Below are positions 12,801 to 23,041 of a stretch of DNA of 64,000 nucleotides, piece by piece. Made by a program: the position numbers and the translations under genes. Origin of the DNA: Ambrosia x helenae (Eukaryota > Streptophyta > Magnoliopsida > Asterales > Asteraceae); contig CM061228.1 in assembly GCA_030844895.1 (NCBI GenBank), positions 137,098,812 through 137,162,811 of the forward strand, given 5' to 3'. The notes beneath the pieces were generated by a model, which had not been told where the DNA came from, did no database searches, and worked only from the letters and a program-made list of their open reading frames with translations. Numbering within the stretch: the stretch's first letter is position 1; each line of letters opens with the position of its first letter.

Positions 12801-15800
12801 ACTATGACGGGAATCAACGCCACTCTACCCCGTAGATTGAACAAGGTTTAATTTTCTTGCTCTGTGGCTCCTTTTTGCATATTATCAGTTTATAGTGGAG
12901 TTCGGTAGTTTTAGGTTTTCTAGTAACATGGCGAAGGTATATGTATAAAAGAACAATCAAACTATGCTACGTAGTTATTGCCTCAATATAAGTGTTCTCT
13001 ATCCTTAACATAATTTCGTCCCCACTGTTCCAGTGACGAAGCTTGAATATACTTTTCGGCCCGGGGGGGGGTGGTTAAATTAGTGAGGGCCGGACTCAAT
13101 ACGTATAAATTTTTCAGGTGGAATACTAGTCAATTTACACTACTGAGCAAAAGGGGGGGGGGGGGGGGGGACCCTCTGGCCTCTTCAATGTCTACCATGA
13201 CTATTTATAAATGTAGTATAAGGGAGCAAAAGAGTTTAGGTTATGTGGTTTCTGGTGACATTTACAACTAATATGCAGATGCAATTTTTTTTGGCATATA
13301 TTTCAGAAACCACTTAATAAAGAGGCGACAGCAAGGTTTGCTCAGATGTGGAATAAAATAATTACAAGTTTCAGAGAGGAAGATTTGATAAACAATAGGT
13401 ACTTTGGACATAACTATATGCATGTAATTTTATTCTTTTCATACGTGGATCGATTTGTACATAAAAATTTTTGTTATCAGGGAAAAGGACCTTTTACTGA
13501 TGCCATCTTGGGATGATTTTGACTTGAATCTTATTCAGTGGCCTCCATTTTTACTTGCTAGCAAGGTTTATTACTTACTGAATATCTTTCTTTCATCAAC
13601 ATTGAGGATATATATGCTGACTTTTCACCACGCAATTTGCAGCTTCCAATAGCGTTGGACATGGCAAAGGATAGCAAGGCAAAAGACCGTGACTGTCAAC
13701 GAGAACTGCAAAAGAGGCTGAATGCAGACATTTTTATGCTCTATGCTGTACAGGAATGCTATGCTTCATGCAAAAATATTTTAAACTTTCTTGTCCAAGG
13801 GGAACGTGAGAAGGCGTACGTAAACCACCATCGTAGTCATATGTTAGAATACGTTAGATCGAGGCTGCAAATATTTTGACCTATTTTGGGGTCATGTTTT
13901 ATCTCTAAATCCAAATGAGTTGAGCTAAAAGATTTAACTAAAAAGAACGCATGTAAAATTCGAGTATGATAATGCATAAACCTCATAATTCGTGTTACTA
14001 AAAAAATTGGAGTGTGCTTACGTGTTAGCCTAAAATTACTCGGTCTGACCCATTTATCCAGTCTATTTTGCCACCCCTAGTAAATGTATTGCTCATGATG
14101 TGTTTGTTATTGACGTTGTATGTTTATTTGCAGTGTCATTACTGAGATTTTTGAAAAAGTTGACCATCACATAAAGGAGGGAGATCTTGTAAGGGTGTTG
14201 GATATGAGTGCCTGCCTAGTCTCACTGATCATTTCATCAAGCTTATTGAGTATTTGGTCAAACACAACTTCTTCGCTTTGTGTTATATTCTCGTAAAGAG
14301 TCCAATATTAAACCTAATTGAAATCTTTGGTTTCAGATAAGGAATGAAGAAAGTGACAAGGCTGGCGTTGTAATTGCGTTACTTAACATGATGGAGGTTT
14401 TGAATAGAGACATATTCGATGAGCCAGAATATTCTAGGTAAAATGAAACGGTTTCAAAGCGTTTTTAGGTTGTTTAATATTACTCATGGATATCTTGTTG
14501 CCTTTCGTCATATAGCATGCTGGAGTCAGGTCATGGTGGATCTGATGCAGTCCATGAGGATACGGCAGCACGAAAAAAAGATTATCATAGGTCTTTTGTG
14601 GATCTTAATTTTCCTGTCATCGTTGAGACAGAAGCTTGGATAAAGAAAGTAAGATCTGATCGTAAGGAAATGTTTATGGACTTAATACTGCGCAAAAAAA
14701 CGTTTTGCTATCTAAATAACTATGAATGTCTTGTCGTCTTGTCATTGTTTCTAGATTAGAAGGCTTCATCTCTTGCTTACTGAAAAAGAATCTGCTATGG
14801 ATGTACCATCAAACTTAGAAGCCAGAAGGCGTTTATCTTTCTTCGCAAATTCATTGTTTATGGACATGCCCGTGGCACCCAAAGTTAGAAATATGATATC
14901 TTTCTCGTAAGTTTCCGCAATTCATTTTCATAAGAAAAGTCTACAACTATTTTTTTTTTAATCATGGAACGTTTTAGAATCTTCTATTATTATACGGAAT
15001 CATTTGCATTATTAGGTGATATATTTTTTGTGAGAGTGCAAATAGGTGACAAATCATGAAATAATCAAAACAGGTGAAGTCGCTGATTGAATTAGCGACT
15101 TCTACCTCATATGTTACACACTCCTGCCATGTCTTACACACTCGTCAGAAGTCGCTGATTGAAAGAGTGACTTCACATTGAAGCCTCCAAATGGGTCAGC
15201 GACTTCAGCATGAAGCCTCAATTTGGGACAGCGACTTCTTGGACAAACTCTTCACATTGATCGGTGGTTGGCAGGGTCCTGTTTCAAGTGAATGAAGTCG
15301 CTGACCCAATAAGCGACTTCACTAATTGTGGTGTTTTCCTGATACGATGCCTATTTGCACTCTACCAAACAATAACTCGCTTATTATTGCAAATGATTCT
15401 ATTATACGCTACTTTTGTGTTTTAGGGTTCTGACTCCTTACTACAATGAGGATGTGCTGTTTTCTAAGGATGCCTTGGACAAGCCAAACGAAGATGGAGT
15501 TTCCATCCGTTTCTACTTACAAAAAATTTTCCCTGGTCAGTTCGCTTTCCTTTCTATATTCGTCTTTGATAATAAAATCTGTGTTCCATGAAATGATGAA
15601 TTTTTTTTTCAGATGAATGGAAGAATTTTCTAGAGAGGTTGGGACATTGCAATGAAGAAGAACTGATAGGAGATCCGGATTCGGAAGACAAACTTCGCCA
15701 TTGGGCATCGTATAGAGGCCAAACGCTTACCAAGACTGGTATCTGATTCATTCATGAATTGATTATTATCTTAACATAACCACGTTGTTTTATAAACTGT

Positions 15801-17352
15801 AACTGTAAATGGCTTTCGTGTAATAAATTAGTACGAGGCATGATGTACTATCGGGAAGCATTGGAACTTCAGGCTTTCTTGGACAATGCAAAGGATGATG
15901 GTACATTCAGACTAGCATTACTATCAATTTCAACGGCGTTTTCATGTTATATAACAATGTAACGCGTGGTATATAACATATGATCATTGTTGCAGAGTTG
16001 GTGAAAGGATACGAGGCTGCTGATTCTAACACAGAAGAACATTTGACGAATGAAAGATCAATAGTGGCACAATGCCAAGCGGTTGCAGATATGAAGTTCA
16101 CGTATGTTGTCTCATGTCAACAATATGGCATCCAGAAAAGATCAAATGATGCTCGTGCTCATGACATTTTGAGGCTTATGACAACGTAAGACTCGAAAGT
16201 TTTTACTTAAAATATGACACGTTAATTAAGTATCTCTTCTATTTTTCTAACAATCTTATGTTAATGTGGCAGGTATCCGTCTCTTCGTGTTTCCTATATT
16301 GATGAGGTGGAAGAACCTAGACATGATGAATCAGAAAAAGTGAGGGATAATGTTTCTTATTATTCAGTTCTTGTGAAAGCTGTGCCAAAGTCTGCAAATG
16401 CATCTGACCGAGATCAGAACCTAGATCAGGTACAAGTTTCAGCATTCTTTTGAGCATAGTTGATCGACTTTGAAATATTAATCTACCTGTTGGAGCTATG
16501 GTGAGGCATAATACTAAGGAATTGAAGCAAATATGAAATATTTCTCATTTCCTCGTTCAGGTTATATACCGTATAAAACTTCCAGGGCCTGCGATATTGG
16601 GTGAGGGAAAACCAGAGAACCAAAATCATGCCATAATTTTCACACGCGGAGAAGGCTTGCAAACAATAGACATGAACCAAGTACTCTTGCTGCCTAATAT
16701 TTATATGCCTCGAGTCTCTTACCAAGATATATAGTTTTTTTTTTTTTTTTGTAATTGGATATATTCGCAACAGGACAACTACATGGAAGAAGCCTTTAAA
16801 ATGAGGAATTTGCTCCAAGAATTTCTTGTCAAACACGGTGTTCGAACTCCAACCATACTTGGACTTAGGGAGCATATATTTACTGGCAGGTGAATACACA
16901 TTTCTCATGTAAATATACATTTCTCTATTTTGTGAACTACGACCTATTTTACGCTATTTGTGCTTTTCAGTGTGTCTTCTCTTGCGTGGTTCATGTCTAA
17001 TCAGGAGACTAGTTTTGTAACAATTGGACAACGATTGTTAGCTAATCCACTAAAGTAAGTTCCAAGTTTTGATTATAATTTTTTAGACACATATAACATG
17101 TATCTGATATATATCGTACCGTTAACCTGTGTCAGATATAATATATAGAAAGCTTTGTTTGGTTTTCCTATTCAGGGTCAGATTTCACTATGGGCATCCT
17201 GACGTTTTCGATAGACTATTTCACTTGACCAGAGGGGGTATCAGCAAGGCTTCAAAAATCGTGAACCTGAGCGAAGACATATTTGCAGGCATAAGTTTGC
17301 AGCTGAAGCTTCTTGTCTGTGTTTTTATTCACTTTATGACTTTAACATAGTT

Positions 17353-17396
<44 letters not shown>

Positions 17397-19457
17397 GTTT
17401 TAACTCCACACTACGTGGAGGAAATGTTACTCATCATGAATACATACAAGTCGGTAAAGGAAGAGACGTGGGCCTCAACCAGATATCATTGTTTGAGGCG
17501 AAGATAGCCAATGGAAACGGGGAGCAAACAATGAGTCGTGATATATATAGGCTTGGACACCGTTTTGATTTCTTCCGCATGCTCTCATGCTATTTCACTA
17601 CTGTAGGATTCTACTTCAACACACTGGTAACTAAGAATTAAGTCATTAACATATGTTAACCTTTCTTTAGACGTTCGAGATAAGCACTATCTGATACCAA
17701 CAAGTTGTTTTATGTGGCAGCTCACTGTACTTATAGTATATGTGTTTCTATATGGCCGCCTATATCTTGTACTAAGTGGACTTGAGAGAAAGTTGAGTAC
17801 GAATAAAGCAGTCATGAAAAATAACCCGCTTCACGTAGCTCTTGCTTCTCAATCGTTTGTTCAAATCGGTTTTCTCATGGCACTTCCAATGATAATGGAA
17901 ATAGGACTGGAAAGAGGATTCCGAAGCGCATTTACTGATTTCATTCTGATGCAGCTACAGTTAGCGTCAGTGTTTTTCACCTTTTCTCTCGGTACAAAGA
18001 CCCATTATTACGGTAGAACTTTACTTCATGGGGGTGCACAATACAGACCTACAGGTCGCGGATTCGTTGTATTTCATGCCAAATTTGCGGAGAACTACAG
18101 GCTCTATTCTCGCAGTCACTTTGTCAAAGGAGTCGAACTTCTCATCTTACTTGTTGTATATGAAATATTTGGCGAATCGTATAGAAGTTCACTAGCGTAC
18201 GTTTTGGTTACAATATCAATGTGGTTCATGGTGGGAACATGGCTTTTTGCTCCCTTTCTTTTTAACCCATCAGGGTTCGAATGGCAGAAAATCGTTGACG
18301 ATTGGACAGATTGGAGCAAGTGGATAAGCAACCGAGGTGGGATTGGCGTCGCTGCTGATAAAAGCTGGGAATCATGGTGGGAAAAAGATCAAGAACATCT
18401 TCTTTCTTCTGGGATAAGGGGTATCATCGTCGAGATTTTGTTGGCATCTCGGTTCTTTATTTATCAATTTGGACTCGTATATCATCTCAGCATCACAAAC
18501 AGCAAAAGTTTTCTGGTATTTTCTAACTAAAATATCTTAGATACACAACAGAATCGCGTTTACAAAACTATCGTCTTGATTTGCCTCTTAATCGCAGGTT
18601 TATGGAATATCATGGCTTGTGATCTTTGCAGGACTTCTAGTAATGAAGGTTGATTAAAATGGAGCTAATACTTATACACTTATTAACATTCTGATTTACA
18701 TAAAAAATTCATATACATTTTTCTGTGTGTTTTCAGGGAGTGTCATATTGTAAAGATCTCTTAGCAATAACTATCAGCTTGCGTTCCGATTGATTAAAGG
18801 ATTAATCTTTGTCACTTTTCTTTCCATCTTGATTACCATAATTGCACAACCTCATATGACTCTAAAGGATGTAATAGTATGCATCCTTGCTTTAATGCCT
18901 ACCGGTTGGGGAATGATTCTGGTGAGCAAGCGTCTTTACCATTCATTCGTTTATACTTTATAGCGTCGTTTATCTATGGAAGGTGGCAAATGCGCGGGTT
19001 GACCCATTTACATTTGTCAAATTGACCCACTGATAAGTAAATGGGTCGAAAGTGCCACCTCTCTCTGTTTCACGTTATTCTAAGTTCATTTCCTACTTGT
19101 ATAGCATGGATCTAGAGTGCATTAAGGAATTTGAGTCTAATTTTTTTTTTTTTTTTTTATAACATTGCGTTGATATGTTTTGTTGTGGCTTTCGTGTATT
19201 AGATTGCACAAGCTTTGAGGCCATTTTTGAGACGCACTGGATTTTGGTCATCTGTAAGAACGCTAGCACTATATTATGAAATGATCATGGGATTGCTTCT
19301 ATTCACGCCGGTTGCATTTTTGGCTTGGTTCCCATTCGTCTCAGAATTCCAAACACGGATGTTGTTCAACCAAGCATTTAGCAGAGGTCTGCAAATCTCT
19401 CGCATTCTTGGTGGTGGCAAACGAAAGACAAATCACCCCGCAACAAATAAAGATTAG
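6870..19457 (+). CDS. CALS: Callose synthase (1,3-beta-glucan synthase, GT48), CalS1/2/3 clade
   Basis: A very large gene of about 40 short exons encoding roughly 1,930 residues, the usual family length. The product is a multi-pass plasma-membrane enzyme making 1,3-beta-glucan from UDP-glucose at cell plates, plasmodesmata and wounds. Visible in order: N-terminal VPSSLEEIAPILRVANEVEA, FYAFEKAHNLDP and GRGVRQFKTALLQRLERE (Vta1-like region); LLYMGLYLLIWGEAANLRF (FKS1 domain); the N-terminal membrane block from about 11535; then the cytosolic catalytic region with RGQTLTKTVRGMMYYREAL, QCQAVADMKFTYVVSCQQYG, LPGPAILGEGKPENQNHA and VRFHYGHPDVFDRLFHLTRG; then C-terminal membrane helices ending FNQAFSRGLQISRILGG. 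Two exons are one base short of a continuous frame: near 14209 (MS then CLPSL in the next frame) and near 18758 (CKDL then SNNYQLAF, otherwise TGA at 18791). Conservation resumes at once in each case, so assembly error is likelier than a pseudogene. One intron is GC-AG. Introns hold at least six mobile elements. Confidence 0.96.
7157..7344 (+). mobile_element. hAT-type MITE, copy C, in callose synthase intron 1
   Basis: Starts CAGTGGCAAAGCTTG and ends GAGCTACGCCCCTG. Flanking octamers are GTTATCAC and GTCATCAC (7 of 8). Internal G runs are longer than in the sister copies. Confidence 0.85.
9450..9799. mobile_element. hAT-like MITE, CATAGTTGTCAAA family, in a callose synthase intron
   Basis: Left end CATAGTTGTCAAAGCGCC, right end GCGCGCTTTTGACAACTAAG, inverted. 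A perfect 8-bp duplication GTTTTGGG lies at 9442-9449 and 9800-9807. Subterminal GCCTAGGCGC palindromes are abundant. Related to 1323-1852. Confidence 0.88.
11056..11429 (-). mobile_element. hAT-like MITE, CAAAGTTTAAAAG family, reverse copy in a callose synthase intron
   Basis: Nearly the reverse complement of 2898-3280: starts CATGGTTTAAAAAAATGGG and ends CCGTTCTTTTAAACTTTG. Flanks GTACTTTT and GTACTTGT match at 7 of 8. Confidence 0.86.
13031..13190 (+). mobile_element. Partial hAT-type MITE, CAGTGACG family, in a callose synthase intron
   Basis: Starts CAGTGACGAAGCTTGAA and shares GGGCCGGACTCAATAC and the following AT-rich core with the complete element at 51744-51909. I see no matching right end or duplication, so it is truncated or decayed. 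It contains G runs of about 9 and 16. Confidence 0.55.
14997..15399. mobile_element. MULE-type MITE carrying GAAGTCGCT hairpins, in a callose synthase intron
   Basis: Long imperfect inverted ends (GAATCATTTGCATTATTAGG and its counterpart ending GCAAATGATTC, with a second shared block GAGTGCAAATAGG) and a perfect 9-bp duplication TATTATACG (14988-14996 and 15400-15408), the length made by Mutator-like transposases. The interior holds at least seven GAAGTCGCT/AGCGACTTC words, arranged as short hairpins such as the one starting at about 15075. No coding capacity. Confidence 0.88.
17289..17396 (+). other. GC-AG intron in callose synthase
   Basis: The frame SEDIFAG-FNSTLRGG requires the upstream exon to end at 17288 (GCA G) and the downstream exon to start at 17397 (GT TTT AAC). 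The intron therefore begins GCATAAGT and ends in a T run of about 40 plus AG. No GT donor nearby keeps the frame. Confidence 0.8.
18982..19059. mobile_element. Very small MITE-like inverted repeat in a callose synthase intron
   Basis: GGTGGCAAATGCG...TTGACCCATTT is mirrored by AAATGGGTCGAAAGTGCCACC, so most of the 78 bp can pair with itself. I see no clear target duplication. The GGGTCA/TGCCACC style recurs elsewhere in the window (for example near 37300). Confidence 0.5.
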
Positions 19458-19703
19458 AAGATTTTGTCCTGTTTATCGGTCACATTGGGTGCTAGTATAT
19501 GTCTATTGTGTATAAGTAAGTTGTGGAGTCATATCATGGTTAGCATGTTGAAGAAATAGCAAGTGAATTACATGTATAGATGGGTTGAGCCTGTATTTAG
19601 TATAAGCTATTTGTGGACGCTAACAATAGGAACTCATGTTGCAACATCTATTCTTCATGATTAATGCTAGAGGCGCAATTCGAATCCATCTATGTGAGAA
19701 ATC

Positions 19704-20117
19704 CAATGTTTAAAAAACCGGTTTTTAAATTATACACCGCATTGTATCAGCAACCGGGTTTATTGGTTGGCTATATAATTTCATAAATTACAACATCAAC
19801 ACAAGAAATAATCTAAAACTATATAATTACATACTAAAATGTTATCTAAAAGTTAATCAATAATTAAAAAATAATGCAAAAGTTAATCTAAAGTTTTTAA
19901 TTTTTTAACAGTTATTCCTTAATAAAAAAATAATCTAAAAATAACCCAAAAACTAACCTATGCTGGTATCGGTATAGTGGTTCAAACCGGCATGCTGGAT
20001 TTTACCGGCGGTATAAAATCGATACCGTTTCCCATATTTACCGAAGTGTTTCTTACCGAATTTCCATCCGAAAATGGTAATACCGGTATAACCGCCCGTC
20101 CAGTTTTTAAAACATTG
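19704..20117. mobile_element. hAT-like MITE, CAATGTTTAAAAAACCGG family
   Basis: Left end CAATGTTTAAAAAACCGG, right end CCAGTTTTTAAAACATTG, inverted. Perfect 8-bp duplication GAGAAATC (19696-19703 and 20118-20125). The ends resemble the CAAAGTTTAAAAG family at 2898 and 11056. AT-rich, non-coding interior with ACCGG motifs near the right end. Confidence 0.88.
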
Positions 20118-20516
20118 GAGAAATCACCAAAATTATGAATTTCATTTTTTTTTCACATGTGAGAGCATGTATAATTTTTCCCTAAATATATGAAAAACAT
20201 ATTTATTATAGATGCTACATATACCATGTTTAATTCTTTTAATTTATTCAACGTATAATTACCCTAGTCTAAGTCTTTTCAATCAAGTGGAAGTATGCAT
20301 GCAATGAGGATATATGTGCTTACAATACAAACTGATCCATGCATGCATACAACACAGAGAATGATGGGATTGCCTTGATGAATATGGTGGACTTGAAGAA
20401 GAAATAATTAAGGAGATTGATTTACTATGGTGAGCGTAGTACTAGTAATCAAGGGTTGTTTGCTCATTCTGGTTTTAATATTATTAAAGTTTAGGAAAGT
20501 AGGGAAGGTATAAGAT

Positions 20517-20598
20517 GTCGCTTTGGCCGAGTGGTTAAGGCGTGTGCCTGCTAAGTACATGGGGTTTCCCCGCGAGAGTTCGAATCTCTCAGGCGACG
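20517..20598 (+). tRNA. tRNA-Ser (anticodon GCT)
   Basis: An 82-base class II tRNA. The acceptor stem GTCGCTT pairs with AGGCGAC (one G-T pair), G is the discriminator base, and the D arm has the A box TGGCCGAGTGG. The anticodon arm TGTGC-CTGCTAA-GTACA has loop anticodon GCT, reading AGC/AGT. A long variable arm (TGGGGTTTCCCCG) typical of Ser follows, and the T arm GAGAG-TTCGAAT-CTCTC contains the B box. CCA is not encoded, as expected for a nuclear gene. No intron. It is intact and isolated between mobile elements. Confidence 0.95.
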
Positions 20599-20606
20599 AT
20601 TATTTC

Positions 20607-20621
20607 TTTTTTCTCTTTTTT
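20607..20621 (+). terminator. Pol III terminator of tRNA-Ser
   Basis: Two T runs (6 T, then 6 T after CTC) begin 8 bases after the mature 3' end, as Pol III termination requires. Confidence 0.7.
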
Positions 20622-20625
20622 ATGT

Positions 20626-21370
20626 TTCTATACGAACAATGAGTCTTTCACGGGGAATGTATTCTTGTACTTTCTAATAATAATGATGATGACAGCACTA
20701 GTAGTATATGAATGAGGTCTAGCAAGGCATGTGCCTTCAGAATCAACTACTTGAGGAGGCGTCCCCCACTCATTACATCTCGATGGGTTGCTACAATGAT
20801 TTCATTTGTACACCTCAATGCCAAACCATGATTGATTATTTCATATGGCTAACAAGATGAAGTTAATTCATGCGTTGCAGTGGGACGTTGATCATACGGA
20901 ATCAAATACCCTTTGATTTTTAATTTCAATTTCTAGACGCGAAGGTTATATTAAATATACAAAGATTGGGTCATGCCACCGGAATGCACTATAATTGTCA
21001 AATCTCACTTCACAGTGACCACTAACAACCTCCGCCCAACCATCCAGGTAGGGGTGAGCGTTTAAGAGGTCTGACCAGTCAAAACCGTGGATCCGAATCG
21101 CATGTATTTCAAGGGTCGGTTACCGGTTCTATATATACTCAAACGATCGGTTCTGGTTACGAAACCTTGGAACCATGTAACTGATTAAGCTTAAAAACCA
21201 TGACTTTTATATATTTTTGTCAATTCAGCACCTGTTGACAATAGTTTCCATATATATTTTGCAATGAGTTCGGTTTTTCCTCGAAGCAACCTCTATATAT
21301 TTAGCCACTCAGTTTCATTCCATACCTTATGCCAATCAGTTCTACCATCGTAAATAACTTCCAGTCTTCC
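20626..21370. other. Intergenic, no gene recognised
   Basis: AT-rich spacer. A stretch at 21050-21200 has 'ggggtgagcg' followed by repeated CGGTT words, like the end of a decayed hAT element of the type at 27848, but no opposite end was found. Confidence 0.35.
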
Positions 21371-21377
21371 ACTATTA

Positions 21378-21649
21378 GGCCATTGGGTGTAATTTAACCA
21401 TTGATAACTTCACCTAGATGTCACACCCTCCACCTTTTCTCTCTTTCACTCTACCTCACTTTAAGGAAATGGTTTAACGCCTCTTAACTCTACCTCTATT
21501 TCTTCCCTTAACTTTATCTCCTTTGATTCTTGTTAACATGTTAACTTATGGCCCATTTAACGCCCCTTAATATGGGAAGGGAGTGATGTACAATAAAGGT
21601 TAAAATACCACCTCACCTTAACACTCTTAGTGTAGGTATACCCAAGGCC
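21378..21649. mobile_element. PIF/Harbinger-like MITE (candidate)
   Basis: Left end GGCCATTGGGTGTA, right end TATACCCAAGGCC, inverted. Flanking trinucleotides are TTA and TAA, so the duplication is imperfect. No coding capacity. Confidence 0.55.
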
Positions 21650-21734
21650 TAAGTTTTGATAATTCCTACACTTAACAATTAAGTTTTACATTCTTTTGAT
21701 GGCGTGTAATCTTACACAATTAAGTTTCGCGGTC

Positions 21735-22671
21735 CGACCCACGAGAATATGTTTGTTTCTCAGTCCGCTTATGCTAAGAACATCATACATCACGCATCCA
21801 TGGATTCTTGCAAACCAGTTGCAACCCCAGTGGATACTCAGTCTAAACTCAGCACCGACATAGGACCATTATATGCAGACCCCTCTACCTACAGGAGTCT
21901 GGCGGGTGCTCTTCAGTACTTAACTTTTACCCGCCCTGACATCTCATACGCTGTCCAACAGATTTGCATGCATATGCATGCTCCTAGGGAAGCTCATTGG
22001 AATGCTTTGAAGCGCATTATACGATACATAAAGGGAACTCTTGATCTCGGCCTTCATGTCTCACCAACTTCCTCCATTTCTCTTCGTGCCTACATTGATG
22101 CTGACTAGGCATGTTGCCCAGATACAAGACGCTCTACATCAGGATACTGCGTCTACCTTGGTGATAATCTTATTTCTTGGTCTTCTAAGCATCAGTCCAC
22201 AGTTTCTCGCTCCAGTGCAGAAACTGAGTGTCATGGGGTCGCTAATGTCGTCGCTGAAATTTGTTGGCTTCACAATCTTCTTCTTGAGCTTCACCATCCT
22301 CTCACAAGGGCCACTCTAGTCTATTGTGATAACGTGAGCGCCATATACCTATCTGGTAATCCAGTTCAACACCAACACACAAAACATATTGAACTGGACA
22401 TCCACTTCGTTCATGAACAGGTGCAACGCGGAAATGTTCGGATTTTACATGTCTCCTCTAGACATCAGATTGCAGATATCTTCACCAAGGGTTACCACGC
22501 GTACTGTTTGATGATTTTCGTTCCAGTCTCAGTTTTTTGGCCACCCTTCGCTTCGACTGCGGGGGTGTAATAGACTTATTATATTTTAGGAATGATTGTA
22601 ACTAATTTGTAGAGTATATCTCCTCATTAATAGGAGATTTGTTTTGTACATTATTTATACCGAATACATCA
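21735..22671 (+). pseudogene. 5'-truncated Ty1/Copia pol (late RT and RNase H) plus 3' LTR
   Basis: The frame from 21749 encodes the end of a Copia reverse transcriptase (SAYAKNIIHHASMDSCKPV, YRSLAGALQYLTFTRPDISY) and RNase H (STSGYCVYL, SWSSKHQSTVSRSSAETE, KHIELDIHFVHEQ, HQIADIFTKG), ending 22570. One TAG (22106-22108) interrupts the frame at a position that is Trp in the family; the rest is open. The catalytic YVDD region and everything upstream are missing. A polypurine tract (GCGGGGG) precedes a likely short LTR at 22566-22671 (TGTAATAG...ACATCA). It is a dead fragment. Confidence 0.85.
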
Positions 22672-23041
22672 ATGTGAAGAGGCAATTCGAATTAATATAT
22701 CATAAATTATAGACTACAATCAACCCGGCTATTTTCCAAACTAAATTTATGTTAAAACATAGAGTAATCCAAATTTATACTTTTAAATGAAAAAAAAAAA
22801 TATTTTTGGTTAAAAGATTTTCTGTAATCTTCTATTGAGCGCTCCAAGAAGGGGAGTGGAGATGATTTAAGACCATTAGGTGTGGAGGAGGCCCAACTTC
22901 CATGCCTTGCCTCCACCTCAGCTGCCACGTCAGCGTGGGGTAGGAGCATCCATGAGATGATGCTCCTAGGGGTGTGGAGGAGGCCCAATATCATTTAATG
23001 CTATTTCTTTTTTTTTTCTTTTTTTTAATTAAATAATATTA

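Noticed and set aside
6870..19457. Callose synthase as a pseudogene
   Set aside because: Only two one-base breaks in about 1,930 conserved codons, with all splice sites usable; sequence error is more likely.
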